DNA of 49,516 nucleotides, taken from positions 1 through 49,516 of IMG/VR virus record IMGVR_UViG_3300045919_000291, one strand, 5' to 3'. The position numbers were made by a program, and so were the translations under genes. The notes below the pieces were generated by a model. The model was not told the DNA's origin. It saw only the letters and a list, made by a program, of their open reading frames with translations, and did no database searches. This stretch comes from a virus. This document shows, piece by piece, positions 23,986-31,319 of this stretch. Position 1 is the first letter of the stretch. Each line of letters starts with the position of its first letter.

Positions 23986-24425
23986 CACCGATCCCCCGCC
24001 ACAAGCTGCGCCATGTCGCCGTGGCGCGCTGCGAACCGGCTCGGCCGATGCGCCGCAAACTCGGGCAAGGTGTGCCGTGCGCGCCGGGCAAAATTCTCAA
24101 CAGCAGCCACGGCGGCCGAGACGGCATCCAGCGTCGCGTCGGTCGGTGGTTGGGTGGTGTCGCTCGCGTCCACCTGCCGCAGTGCTGTGTGAACCTGATC
24201 CAGCACGCTCAACAGCGGCGTGGCCGGGGTTGGCGTAGTCGGACGGGTAACGCCCATCGTGGCGATGGATGCCAGCACCCGGCGCAACTCGTCGCGGTAG
24301 CTGGCGAACGTGCCATCGGGGTCTTTGCCGTCAGCAATCAGGATTTCCGCGCCTTGGCATTGGCCTTCGAGGAGCATCGATGCGCGCTCCCAATCCGCCG
24401 GGCTGGCGTAGTGCGGCGCGCTCAT
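23985..24425 (-). CDS. Hypothetical protein
   Basis: This 146-residue protein (MSAPHYASPADWERASMLLEGQ...) has a helical N-terminal half and a Thr/Pro-rich hinge (RPTTPTPATP). It is coupled on both sides (ATGA, TGATG). Function unknown. Confidence 0.55.
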   Translation of the reverse strand: MSAPHYASPADWERASMLLEGQCQGAEILIADGKDPDGTFASYRDELRRVLASIATMGVTRPTTPTPATPLLSVLDQVHTALRQVDASDTTQPPTDATLDAVSAAVAAVENFARRARHTLPEFAAHRPSRFAARHGDMAQLVAGDR

Positions 24426-24619
24426 GCCGGCACCTCTGAGCGGATCGTGGTGATGCGCAGCATGTCGGCGGCTTCACGCCACACGGTCGCGCGGGCCAAG
24501 TGAATAGCGCGCGCTTTCTGCGTCGCGCACCTGTCGGCGTATCCTTCCTGAACTCGCGCCATCTGGTAAAAATGATCCGCGACTTCGGTGAGGCTGCCGG
24601 CCTCGTACCGCGCGCTCAC
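24422..24619 (-). CDS. Small helical protein
   Basis: This 65-residue, all-helical, Ala/Arg-rich protein (ARYEAGSLTEVADHFYQMARVQEG...) starts at GTG 24619, overlapping the upstream stop as GTGA. Function unknown. Confidence 0.55.
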   Translation of the reverse strand: MSARYEAGSLTEVADHFYQMARVQEGYADRCATQKARAIHLARATVWREAADMLRITTIRSEVPA

Positions 24620-24897
24620 GCCGCAACCTCAGGCATCCCGTGAACGCGGATGGCGCACTCAATCCCGCTGGTCAGCGCCTCGGCCTCGGCGGTCAGGCGC
24701 TCCAGGTCGTCCGCGTCGGTGCTGTCATCGCAGCCGGCGTCTTCGATCCGCCCATAGGCGTTCTCGAACGCGGTGAAGGCGCGGCCGAGGCGCGTGAATG
24801 CCGCGTCGAAGCTGGCGTAGGCGCTTTCGCGGGCCAGGGCGGCGCGGGTCGGCGCCAGGCCGGCAGCGCGTTCGCTGAAGTTTTCGGGGTAGGGCAT
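24616..24897 (-). CDS. First gene of the leftward early operon; hypothetical helical protein
   Basis: This 93-residue protein is Ala/Arg/Glu-rich and helical (RAAGLAPTRAALARESAYASFDAAFTRLGRAF). ATG 24897 has GGAGG about ten bases upstream. Its leader carries the operator pair at 24939-24970, so it probably receives the repressed leftward promoter. Confidence 0.6.
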   Translation of the reverse strand: MPYPENFSERAAGLAPTRAALARESAYASFDAAFTRLGRAFTAFENAYGRIEDAGCDDSTDADDLERLTAEAEALTSGIECAIRVHGMPEVAA

Positions 24898-24938
24898 GGG
24901 GTGGGGCCTCCGTTGTTCGGTGGCCCCACTTTGGTTTA

Positions 24939-24970
24939 GGCAAACTTTGCCGTCAACTGAAAACTTTGCC
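24939..24970. promoter_or_regulatory. Operator pair and leftward promoter
   Basis: GGCAAACTTTGCC (24939-24951) is a perfect 13-bp palindrome. A second copy matching 11 of 13 bases lies at 24958-24970, centred 19 bases away. On the minus strand TTGACG (24956-24951) abuts the first operator, which would occupy the promoter spacer. The -10 is not clear (CAAAGT at 17 bases is the nearest). This is a classic setting for repression of the leftward early genes by the HTH protein at 24976-25290. Confidence 0.65.
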
Positions 24971-24975
24971 CAAAC

Positions 24976-25290
24976 CTAATTCTTTTTCGGCTCGCCGGCC
25001 ATGACGCGCGCGATTGATAGCACCATGTCCCATTGCTCGGCCGACAGCTTATCAAACAGGCGCAGCGATTCCGCGACCATAGGCGCCAAATCTGCCTCGT
25101 TTGGGTCTCTAAGTAGGTCCTCCGGTTTCGCTTGAAGTACAACTGCGATCTGCCGGAGCGTTGCAACCGTCATGGATTGATCTCCGGAAATCCATAGGGA
25201 GATCGTTGGCTCAGACACCCCAAGGGCATTAGCCAGGTCCTTTTGTTTTAGCCCCCTGAATTTAAGCCACGACCGTAGGTTGAGCAACAT
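24976..25290 (-). CDS. Phage repressor (Cro/CI-type HTH)
   Basis: This 104-residue protein has an HTH_3 domain: LRSWLKFRGLKQKDLANALGVSEPTISLWISGDQSMTVATLRQIAVVL, followed by a short helical C-terminus (LSAEQWDMVLSIARVMAG). It lacks a LexA/CI peptidase domain, so induction may not use RecA-driven self-cleavage. ATG 25290 is chosen; ATG 25362 would add 24 basic residues and has GGAG before it. It faces the divergent Cro-like gene and is flanked by related palindromes. Confidence 0.78.
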   Translation of the reverse strand: MLLNLRSWLKFRGLKQKDLANALGVSEPTISLWISGDQSMTVATLRQIAVVLQAKPEDLLRDPNEADLAPMVAESLRLFDKLSAEQWDMVLSIARVMAGEPKKN

Positions 25291-25437
25291 GGCTTTTTGC
25301 TCCGCTTTTTGTGCACTACGCCGGGTAGGTGCGCGGGCGTGGGCTGGGGTGTCTTTTTCCATCCACTCCGATAGCGTCTGACACCTACGAATTGAATGCA
25401 GCGGGAGCAAAGAGTTAGCCCGCATCAAAGATATCCC

Positions 25438-25472
25438 TTGTCATGCGGACTTTGCTGTGGGCAAACTTTCCC
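25438..25472 (+). promoter_or_regulatory. Rightward promoter/operator
   Basis: TTGTCA (25438-25443) is followed after 17 bases by GCAAAC (25461-25466). GGCAAACTTTCCC (25460-25472) matches the leftward operator at 12 of 13 bases, and a weaker copy (9 of 13) is centred at 25450. The operator runs to two bases before the Cro-like ATG. There is no Shine-Dalgarno sequence, so a leaderless transcript is possible. Confidence 0.55.
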
Positions 25473-25474
25473 CC

Positions 25475-25699
25475 ATGAGCAACTTCGATCTTCGAGCGGC
25501 GCTGCGTTCCTCGGGCCTCAAGCAGCGGGCGGTTGCCGATGCGCTGGGGGTTTCCGAGCCGACAGTGAGCATCTGGGCATCGAGCCGCATTCCAGCCGAG
25601 CGGGTTCGCCCATTGGCGGCATTGCTGCGCGTGGACCCGAGCGACATTCGCCCTGACCTGTTCGCCGGGTTGGTCGAGACGGCCGAGGCTGCCCCATGA
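25475..25699 (+). CDS. Cro-like HTH protein
   Basis: This 74-residue protein (MSNFDLRAALRSSGLKQRAVADALGVSEPTVSIWASSRIPAERVRPLAALL) is a compact HTH regulator. Its recognition helix (VSEPTVSIW) closely resembles that of the repressor (VSEPTISLW), so both likely bind the GGCAAACTTTGCC operators. A GTG at 25457 would add six residues but lies within the operator. It is the first gene of the rightward early operon and ends by ATGA overlap. Confidence 0.78.
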   Translation: MSNFDLRAALRSSGLKQRAVADALGVSEPTVSIWASSRIPAERVRPLAALLRVDPSDIRPDLFAGLVETAEAAP

Positions 25700-25791
25700 A
25701 CCGCCTCCTGTGGGCCGCCTGCCTCGCGCTGTTGGGCGCCTCGGCTGCGGTTGGCGTCGGCATCCTGTTGTTCAGTTTGGCGAGGGGCTAA
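25696..25791 (+). CDS. Tiny membrane protein
   Basis: This 31-residue ORF (MNRLLWAACLALLGASAAVG...) is a single hydrophobic helix with basic ends. ATGA overlap with the Cro-like gene couples it. Function unknown; the position right after cro is suited to an early host-modifying or exclusion peptide, which is speculation. Confidence 0.5.
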   Translation: MNRLLWAACLALLGASAAVGVGILLFSLARG

Positions 25792-25794
25792 GCC

Positions 25795-26373
25795 GTGAGC
25801 ATGCAGCCCAGTATAGAGATCGCATGCCGGAACAACGCGGTTCTTGATCACTGGGCGGCGGGCCGGTCCATTGAATGGATTGGCGGGCGGCTGAGTATCT
25901 CGCCGAACTTGGTCAAGGTAATCGCGCATCGGGCGCGCAAGGCCGGCGATGTTCGGGCCGTGAACCGCAAGCGAGTGCTGCCGATTGACCGCGACCTGGC
26001 GCTGCGCATGTGGGAAGCCGGGGCGACCGAGGGGCAAACAGCCCGCGCGCTCCGTACAACCACCGACGTCATCCATAGCATTGTCAACAACGCACGCGCC
26101 GCAGGTGATCCGCGCGCCGTGTACCATTCGCGCTCGCCGATTTCTCCCGCGGCCGAGCGCGAGGGCGGCGGGACTGTCCGGGGGGGCTTGCCCGCCGCCC
26201 ATTTACGCCAGCCACACGAACAGCGCGCCAGCCTCGGCCAGCAGGATTGCGGCGAGCAGCGCGAGCAAGAGACGGTCGAGCCAAGGCGTTGCAGCGCCTT
26301 GGTTCATCAGCCCGTCAGTCGTCAGTCGCTTGGTGCCTTGCATGTCCGACAGCATGCAAAGGAGCGCGCCTAA
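25795..26373 (+). CDS. Double HTH DNA-binding protein
   Basis: This 192-residue protein starts at GTG 25795 and contains two tandem helix-turn-helix units: WAAGRSIEWIGGRLSISPNLVKVIAHRARKAGDVRAV (about 20-56) and MWEAGATEGQTARALRTTTDVIHSIVNNARAAGDPRAV (about 73-110). Each ends in AR.AGD.RAV, pointing to internal duplication; the pattern recalls GcrA-like regulators. From about residue 115 the protein is His/Gln/Arg-rich and lacks coding character, and a minus-strand membrane ORF fits better there. TAATG couples the stop to the next gene. Confidence 0.62.
   Translation: MSMQPSIEIACRNNAVLDHWAAGRSIEWIGGRLSISPNLVKVIAHRARKAGDVRAVNRKRVLPIDRDLALRMWEAGATEGQTARALRTTTDVIHSIVNNARAAGDPRAVYHSRSPISPAAEREGGGTVRGGLPAAHLRQPHEQRASLGQQDCGEQREQETVEPRRCSALVHQPVSRQSLGALHVRQHAKERA
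26203..26355 (-). CDS. Possible antisense small membrane protein
   Basis: On the minus strand a 50-residue ORF (MLSDMQGTKRLTTDG..., with WLDRLLLALLAAILLAEAG) encodes a soluble N-terminus and a clear membrane helix. It overlaps the low-quality C-terminal third of the double-HTH gene. Its third-position GC looks higher than that of the sense frame here. No good Shine-Dalgarno sequence is seen (starts at 26355, 26343 or 26307 possible), so the call is tentative. Confidence 0.3.
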   Translation of the reverse strand: MLSDMQGTKRLTTDGLMNQGAATPWLDRLLLALLAAILLAEAGALFVWLA

Positions 26374-26445
26374 TGCCTACGGCACAGTGTGCCGATAACC
26401 CGGCTAGCATTTGCCGTGAGGTTATCGAGGGGTGGGTTACCCACC
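26281..26445. other. Cluster of five inverted repeats
   Basis: Within 165 bases lie CCAAGGCG/CGCCTTGG (26281-26302), TTGCATG/CATGCAA (26338-26359), GGCACAGTGTGCC (26381-26393), GATAACC/GGTTATC (26394-26400 with 26420-26426) and GGTGGGTTACCCACC (26431-26445). All arms are perfect. They straddle the junction of two early genes and the start of the second. Such density suggests a structured mRNA leader, multiple protein sites or an origin-like element. Confidence 0.5.
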
Positions 26446-26768
26446 TTGGTTTTAAGGCTGGTTTGTACCGAGCCGCCCAAGCCCTCGGCGTCTCTGAGCG
26501 CTGGGCAAGGGGCTTCCGCGCTGGAGAGCCGGCCCGTGTCGATGCCGCCGTCTACATCCGCGCCGTTGAGGCTCGCCGCCTGCTGCGGGCCGAACGTCGC
26601 GCCGCCCTTCTCCTGGAACTCCAAGCCTTAGAGGCCGCAGATGATTTCATACCTTCGCCTCACGTTCTGGCGGCGCGCGACGAACTGCGCGGGGTGGCTG
26701 ACAAGCCGGCTGGAAATAGTCGAGGGCTGGTGCTTCGCGCAACTGAAGCGCTGCAAGGCGAGGCTTAA
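26373..26768 (+). CDS. HTH-like early protein
   Basis: This 131-residue protein starts at ATG 26373 with AAGGAG upstream and TAATG coupling. GLYRAAQALGVSERWARGFRAGEPARVDAAVYIRAVEARR (about 31-70) reads as a helix-turn-helix followed by a basic helix. The 42 codons open upstream are shadow. It may regulate the early genes; its first codons contain two of the five palindromes. Confidence 0.6.
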   Translation: MPTAQCADNPASICREVIEGWVTHLGFKAGLYRAAQALGVSERWARGFRAGEPARVDAAVYIRAVEARRLLRAERRAALLLELQALEAADDFIPSPHVLAARDELRGVADKPAGNSRGLVLRATEALQGEA

Positions 26769-26771
26769 GCC

Positions 26772-27524
26772 GTGATCTCGGACGCCACCCTCTACGCCGC
26801 CGGGGCCAAGCGTGTGGAACGCATCGGCGGCGCGCTGCTGGTGTTGGGGGATTGCCGCGAGATTGCGCCGAAGCTGCCGCGCCCGGCGGCGCTGATTAGC
26901 GATCCGCCGTATGGGATGAAGTGGGACACGAACGCCAAGCGCTTCAGCCGTGGTGGGAATGATTGGGGAGCATCCATTGTGGGGGACGCCGAGCCATTCG
27001 ATCCCGCCCCTTGGTTAGCCCTCGGCGTTCCTGCCGTGTTGTGGGGGATGAACCATTTCAGCGATAGGCTGCCGGCCGGACGAACGCTCATCTGGCTGAA
27101 GCAGCATCCCGACGCATTCGGGGCCTTCCTTTCAGATGGCGAAGTTGCCTGGGCTAATGGCGGCACGGGCGTCTTTGTCTTTTACAAACACCGGGCGGCA
27201 AACCCTGGAGCGGGCGAAGGCGTCAACGAACGGCAGCACCCAACGCAGAAGCCATCCACGCTCATGCGCTGGTCCATCGAACGCGCCAAGGTTCCGCCCG
27301 GCGGTACGATCCTCGATCCCTACATGGGCAGCGGCACGACGCTGGTTGCCGCCGTGCAGATGGGCCACCCCTGCATCGGGATAGAGATCGAGCCGCGCTA
27401 CTTCGACACCGCCTGTCGCCGCGTAGCCGAGGCCGCGCGCCAGCCGTCGCTGTTCGTCCCGGCCGCGCCCGCTCCGGTGCAGCACAGCCTGAGCTACCCC
27501 ACAACCGCCATGGGTGACGCATGA
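26772..27524 (+). CDS. DNA methyltransferase (beta class, DPPY; likely N6-adenine)
   Basis: This 250-residue enzyme has DPPYGMKW (motif IV, 44-51) and DPYMGSGTT (AdoMet motif I, 182-190), with QHPTQKP before motif I, the usual arrangement of small phage N6-adenine methyltransferases. It starts at GTG 26772. It is a second, different methyltransferase from that at 16807-17700. No endonuclease partner is seen, so it is probably an orphan that protects phage DNA or marks sites. Confidence 0.9.
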   Translation: MISDATLYAAGAKRVERIGGALLVLGDCREIAPKLPRPAALISDPPYGMKWDTNAKRFSRGGNDWGASIVGDAEPFDPAPWLALGVPAVLWGMNHFSDRLPAGRTLIWLKQHPDAFGAFLSDGEVAWANGGTGVFVFYKHRAANPGAGEGVNERQHPTQKPSTLMRWSIERAKVPPGGTILDPYMGSGTTLVAAVQMGHPCIGIEIEPRYFDTACRRVAEAARQPSLFVPAAPAPVQHSLSYPTTAMGDA

Positions 27525-27613
27525 CCACCGCCGCCGCGCTCATCGCTGCCGCCGCGCTGGCGCTGCGCGTCACGCCGGCATTGCGCGGGTATTTCGCGGG
27601 GGAGGGGCTGTGA
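27521..27613 (+). CDS. Tiny Ala-rich hydrophobic protein
   Basis: This 30-residue ORF (MTTAAALIAAAALALRVTPA...) is an Ala/Leu helix with a short polar tail. It overlaps the methyltransferase stop (ATGA) and the following GTG (27610). Coupling is its main support; it could be a short membrane peptide. Confidence 0.42.
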   Translation: MTTAAALIAAAALALRVTPALRGYFAGEGL

Positions 27614-27804
27614 TCCGCACCCCATCAAATCCGCGCAGCGAGATTTTCGAGGCGACCGGCATGACCTTCAACCGCAGGACAGAAGATGCCCTGGTCGAGT
27701 TGATTGAGCGTCACTGCGCCGCAGCGTGGAGGCGCGGGTATGACGCAGGGCTGTTAGGTCTCAAGGAATCCTTGAAGACTGAGACGAAGGAGACGCGCGC
27801 ATGA
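27610..27804 (+). CDS. Small hypothetical protein
   Basis: This 64-residue protein starts at GTG 27610 with GGGGGAGGGG before it. It is helical with a charged tail (LLGLKESLKTETKETRA); its middle (EDALVELIERHCAAAWRRGYDAG) is common among small phage proteins of unknown role. It overlaps the next ATG by 4 bases. Confidence 0.55.
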   Translation: MIRTPSNPRSEIFEATGMTFNRRTEDALVELIERHCAAAWRRGYDAGLLGLKESLKTETKETRA

Positions 27805-28121
27805 GCCGTCAGCAACTCCGGGAAATGCTTTCCTGGCTTGATGCCATGGCCATGCAAATCGGTGAGCCGATGCTTGCCGATGCGGCGGCTGAGTTGCGCC
27901 GGATGGATGAAGCGCTGACAAAGATCGCGGCCGACGCACGCGACTGCCATGAATGCGGTTCTTTCGATATCGCGTGGGATACGCAGCACCCCACCGGCAT
28001 TGCAGCGCGCGGCCCGTGCGGCTCCGTCTATTGTCACGCCGAATGCCAGTGGCATGCCGAGGGCGGCGAGAGCGTCTGTGGCCCGGCTAAGCGCGCCGCT
28101 GCGGCGAGCGTCACGCCATGA
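27801..28121 (+). CDS. Cysteine/histidine-rich zinc-binding protein
   Basis: This 106-residue protein has an N-terminal helix (MSRQQLREMLSWLDAMAMQIG) and a metal-binding half: CHECGSFD, then CGSVYCHAECQWH and a final Cys. Two zinc sites are likely. It lies in the replication operon, coupled by ATGA on both sides. No named family. Confidence 0.58.
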   Translation: MSRQQLREMLSWLDAMAMQIGEPMLADAAAELRRMDEALTKIAADARDCHECGSFDIAWDTQHPTGIAARGPCGSVYCHAECQWHAEGGESVCGPAKRAAAASVTP

Positions 28122-28534
28122 CCCGCACGCTCCCCGCCTACCCCGGCGCCGCGGTGCCCGAGGTTTCCTACCAGCCCGGCATCCCTGCCGAGGCGGTCGC
28201 GCTGGCGTTCGTCGCTGCGCGCAATCAGACCGCGGGGGCGCTGGCGGGTTATCCAGCGCAGCGTGTGGTTCCTCCCTCAAACTGCGCCGGGGCGGGTCAC
28301 ACCGTCCCGGCGGCTTTTTCGCGGGTGGTCGCGCTGCCGGTCATGGCGTGCGAGCGGTGCGGGGATGATGTGGTGTTCGTCCTCATGTGCAAGCCGTGCC
28401 TGCGCGCTGAGGAACTACGCCGCCGGCTCACTGCGAAGTCCCTGCATCGGAAGCGCTCAGTGGCCAACGCGGCAATTCGGAGCACGCAGCCGCGGGACGA
28501 GCGCGGCAACTTCGTCAAGGCGTCGCCGGCATGA
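28118..28534 (+). CDS. Zinc-ribbon protein
   Basis: This 138-residue protein has CERCGDDVVFVLMCKPC, a single Cys4 zinc ribbon at about residues 78-94, followed by a basic helix (RRRLTAKSLHRKRSVANAAIR). It precedes the VRR-NUC gene by ATGA overlap and may bind DNA or RNA. Confidence 0.6.
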   Translation: MTRTLPAYPGAAVPEVSYQPGIPAEAVALAFVAARNQTAGALAGYPAQRVVPPSNCAGAGHTVPAAFSRVVALPVMACERCGDDVVFVLMCKPCLRAEELRRRLTAKSLHRKRSVANAAIRSTQPRDERGNFVKASPA

Positions 28535-29061
28535 GCAAAATCCTCGACCTCTACCTCGGCGGAAACGAGGGTGCGGCCCTTTCGTCGTATGTCGGCAAGC
28601 TCCGGCAGAAGAAGGCCCGCGCGCCGCGTGATCCGATGGCGCCGAAGAAGAAGCCAGGGGCACCGGAGAAGATGCTTCAGGTTGCGGTGCTGGCCGACTT
28701 CAAGCGCCACGCTTCATGCGGCCGGATGGAGGCGACCGTCTCCACTGCGCAGGGCACTGGCGCCACCAAAGAAGCGCGGATGCGGTACGGGCAGAAGATG
28801 AAGGCGTTCGGCGTATGGGCTGGATCGCCGGATTTGAAGGTGTGGCTGCCGAATGGTCGCGCCGTGCTGATCGAGCTGAAGGCGCCCGGCGGAACGCTGT
28901 CCGATGCGCAGAAGACCGCCCACGCCGAGCTGAGCGCCATGGGGTTCCCGGTCTATACCTGCCGGTCATTGGAAGAGGTGCGCCACGCCCTCGGCGCCCA
29001 TGGCGTCGTCTATGCCGGCACGCTCCGCGCTGCGCTGCCGGCCGAGGGGTTGCGGCGGTGA
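28531..29061 (+). CDS. VRR-NUC domain nuclease
   Basis: This 176-residue protein carries the VRR-NUC active site: GSPDLKVWLPNGRAVLIELKAPGG with Asp101, Glu115 and Lys117, followed by LSDAQKTAHAELSAMGFPVYTCRSLEEV. This PD-(D/E)XK-type fold occurs in phage replication clusters and in FAN1-type structure-specific nucleases. It probably trims branched replication or recombination intermediates. Confidence 0.88.
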   Translation: MSKILDLYLGGNEGAALSSYVGKLRQKKARAPRDPMAPKKKPGAPEKMLQVAVLADFKRHASCGRMEATVSTAQGTGATKEARMRYGQKMKAFGVWAGSPDLKVWLPNGRAVLIELKAPGGTLSDAQKTAHAELSAMGFPVYTCRSLEEVRHALGAHGVVYAGTLRAALPAEGLRR

Positions 29062-29906
29062 GTGCATCCGTGGCGACGTCAAGCCTGCATCCCGACTTGG
29101 AGCGCGTGGCGCTTCTGGGTTGGCGCCTTACCCCGGTCTGGCCGAACCGCGCCGGCTGCTTCAAGGGATACCTACAGGCGGCCACCGCCGACCTGGACCA
29201 GATCGACCGCTGGCAGCATGAGTTCGCCGGCTGCAACTGGTCCGTGGTGCCCGAAGGTTCAGGGGTTTGGGCGCTGGACGTTGACGCGCCCTCAGCCGAC
29301 CACGTAGCCGATGGCGTTTCAGCCCTGCGCGCGTGGGAGGATCAACACGGCGCCTTGCCACCGCATCCCCATGGCCGAAGCGGCGGGGGTGGTCATCTGC
29401 TGGTGTTCCGCGACGCCGGCCACCCGATCAAGTGCGAAAGCGGCTGGCCGGTGGCGGGGATCGACCCGCGCGCCCGCCGTGTGCAGTTCACCATCAGCCC
29501 TTCGCGGCACCGCACGACGAAGCGGCTCTATTCTTGGGAAGCCGCCCCGTGGGAGGTATCCGCGCCCGTCGCCCCGGCATGGCTGTTGAAGCTGGTGGCG
29601 CCGCCGGCCAAGCCCGCCAGGCCCGAACGCCCGGCCATTCTGACAGAGGATCGCGCCGCCAAAATCCTGGCCCGCGCCGTTGACGACGTGATCCGCGCCG
29701 CGCCCGGCACCCGCAACGCCGCCTTGAACCGCGCCGCTTTCACGGCTGGCGGCTTGTCGGCAACCGGCAAACTGAACGAGCGCGACGCCATCTTCGCCCT
29801 CTACACCGCTGGCCGTCATATCGGCCTTGAGGATGGGGAAACCCGCCAGACCATTCGCTCCGGGTTCGAGGCCGGCGCCGCCGCCCCGATGAGTGAGCGC
29901 GCCTAA
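29058..29906 (+). CDS. Bifunctional primase-polymerase (prim-pol N-domain)
   Basis: This 282-residue protein starts at GTG 29058. The prim-pol fold is marked by GWRLTPVWPN, WSVVPEGSGVWALDVDAP (Asp74/Asp76, metal site) and SGGGGHLLVF, then DPRARRVQFTISPS. It would lay down primers for phage DNA replication together with the SF3 helicase encoded next. In many phages the two are fused; here they are separate genes spaced by two bases. Confidence 0.85.
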   Translation: MSASVATSSLHPDLERVALLGWRLTPVWPNRAGCFKGYLQAATADLDQIDRWQHEFAGCNWSVVPEGSGVWALDVDAPSADHVADGVSALRAWEDQHGALPPHPHGRSGGGGHLLVFRDAGHPIKCESGWPVAGIDPRARRVQFTISPSRHRTTKRLYSWEAAPWEVSAPVAPAWLLKLVAPPAKPARPERPAILTEDRAAKILARAVDDVIRAAPGTRNAALNRAAFTAGGLSATGKLNERDAIFALYTAGRHIGLEDGETRQTIRSGFEAGAAAPMSERA

Positions 29907-29908
29907 GC

Positions 29909-31312
29909 ATGGACGGGGACGACTTGGCCAACATCATCGACCTCGCCGCCCGCCGTCACAACGAGATGCCGCCCGACGCCGGGCGCAACCCGCTGGACTT
30001 TGGCGAAACCGATGTGGCCCGGCGCTTCGCCGCGGCGATGGCTGGGCGACTGGCCTATGACCACGATGATAAGAGTTGGTTCGTCTGGTCAGGCTCCATT
30101 TGGGAAAAAGATAGTGTCGCCGGGGCTATGGAGAGGGTGAAACTGTTCGTTGAGGGAGAGCGCGCGCGCGCTCTGCTGCCCGCCGACGAAAAGGCGATGA
30201 CCAAGGTTCGCTTCGTCCGTTCCGTCGAGGAGGCGGCCCGATCCGATCCGTTGGTGGCCGTGCATGGCGCGGTTTGGGATGCCGATGGCTGGCTGCTGGG
30301 CACGCCAGATGGGGTTGTTGACCTCCGCACCGGCAAAATCCGCGATGGGCGCCCGGAAGACTACATTGCCAAGCACACATCGGTCGCGCCAGCGGCGGCT
30401 GACGCGCCTTGCCCGATCTGGCTGGGCTTTCTGGACGAGGCCACGCGCGGGGACAAAGACCTTCAGGCGTTCTTGCGTCGCTGGGCCGGCTACTGCCTCA
30501 CAGGCGATGTTTCCGAGGAGGTGCTATGCTTCCTCTACGGCGACGGCGGCAACGGCAAGGGCGTGTTCACTGGTGTTCTGGCCGCCATCATGGGCGCCTA
30601 TGCCGTGGCCATGCCCATTGAAGCCTTCACGGCCGGAGGCAGACAGAATCAGGAATACTACCGCGCCCAGATGGCCGGCGCCCGGCTGGTCACCGCATCT
30701 GAAACCGAAAGCGGACGGCATTGGGCCGAGGCGCAGATCAAGGAGTTGACCGGCAACGAGACGCCGGTTTCCGCCCGCCAGCCACACGGGCGCGTCTACA
30801 CCTACCGGCCACAGTGCAAGTTGCAGTTTGTAGGCAATCACGCGCCCAGCCTCAAAGGCCGCAGCCCGGCGATGGAGCGGCGCCTTCGCATCATCCCCTT
30901 CGAGCATAAACCGGCCAAGCCAAACTTTGACCTGAAGGCCGACCTGGTGCCCGAGTACCCGGCCATCCTTCGCTGGGCCATCGATGGCTGCCTTGACTGG
31001 CGAGACGACCGCCTAGGCACCGCCGACGCCATTCAGCGAGCCAGCAGCGACTACTTCGTGCGGCAGGACGTTTTCGGCCGATGGATGGATGAACGCTGCA
31101 TCCTCGATGGCGGCCTTTCCGTGGGGCCTGGCGCGCTGTTCAGCGACTACCGCGAATGGTGCCGCGGAACCGGCGAGACCGCGCTCAGCAGCCCCGAGTT
31201 TGCCGAGAAGATCGACCGGACCAAGGGGCTTCGTCGCACGAAGTATGCCGGCAAGAACCTGATCGCCGGGCTGGGCCTCAAGAACGAGGAGGACAGCCGC
31301 TATGCGCAGTAG
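29909..31312 (+). CDS. SF3/D5-type replicative helicase (P4-like primase C-terminal)
   Basis: This 467-residue ATPase has the D5_N region (ahead of about residue 200), Walker A GDGGNGKG (211-218), an acidic motif near ASETESGRHW, and the sensor-like LQFVGNHAP. It matches phage D5/P4-type helicases that melt and unwind the origin. It is preceded by the prim-pol and followed by the iteron-like repeats, so a replication initiation unit is likely. Confidence 0.9.
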   Translation: MDGDDLANIIDLAARRHNEMPPDAGRNPLDFGETDVARRFAAAMAGRLAYDHDDKSWFVWSGSIWEKDSVAGAMERVKLFVEGERARALLPADEKAMTKVRFVRSVEEAARSDPLVAVHGAVWDADGWLLGTPDGVVDLRTGKIRDGRPEDYIAKHTSVAPAAADAPCPIWLGFLDEATRGDKDLQAFLRRWAGYCLTGDVSEEVLCFLYGDGGNGKGVFTGVLAAIMGAYAVAMPIEAFTAGGRQNQEYYRAQMAGARLVTASETESGRHWAEAQIKELTGNETPVSARQPHGRVYTYRPQCKLQFVGNHAPSLKGRSPAMERRLRIIPFEHKPAKPNFDLKADLVPEYPAILRWAIDGCLDWRDDRLGTADAIQRASSDYFVRQDVFGRWMDERCILDGGLSVGPGALFSDYREWCRGTGETALSSPEFAEKIDRTKGLRRTKYAGKNLIAGLGLKNEEDSRYAQ

Positions 31313-31319
31313 CGCCCGC

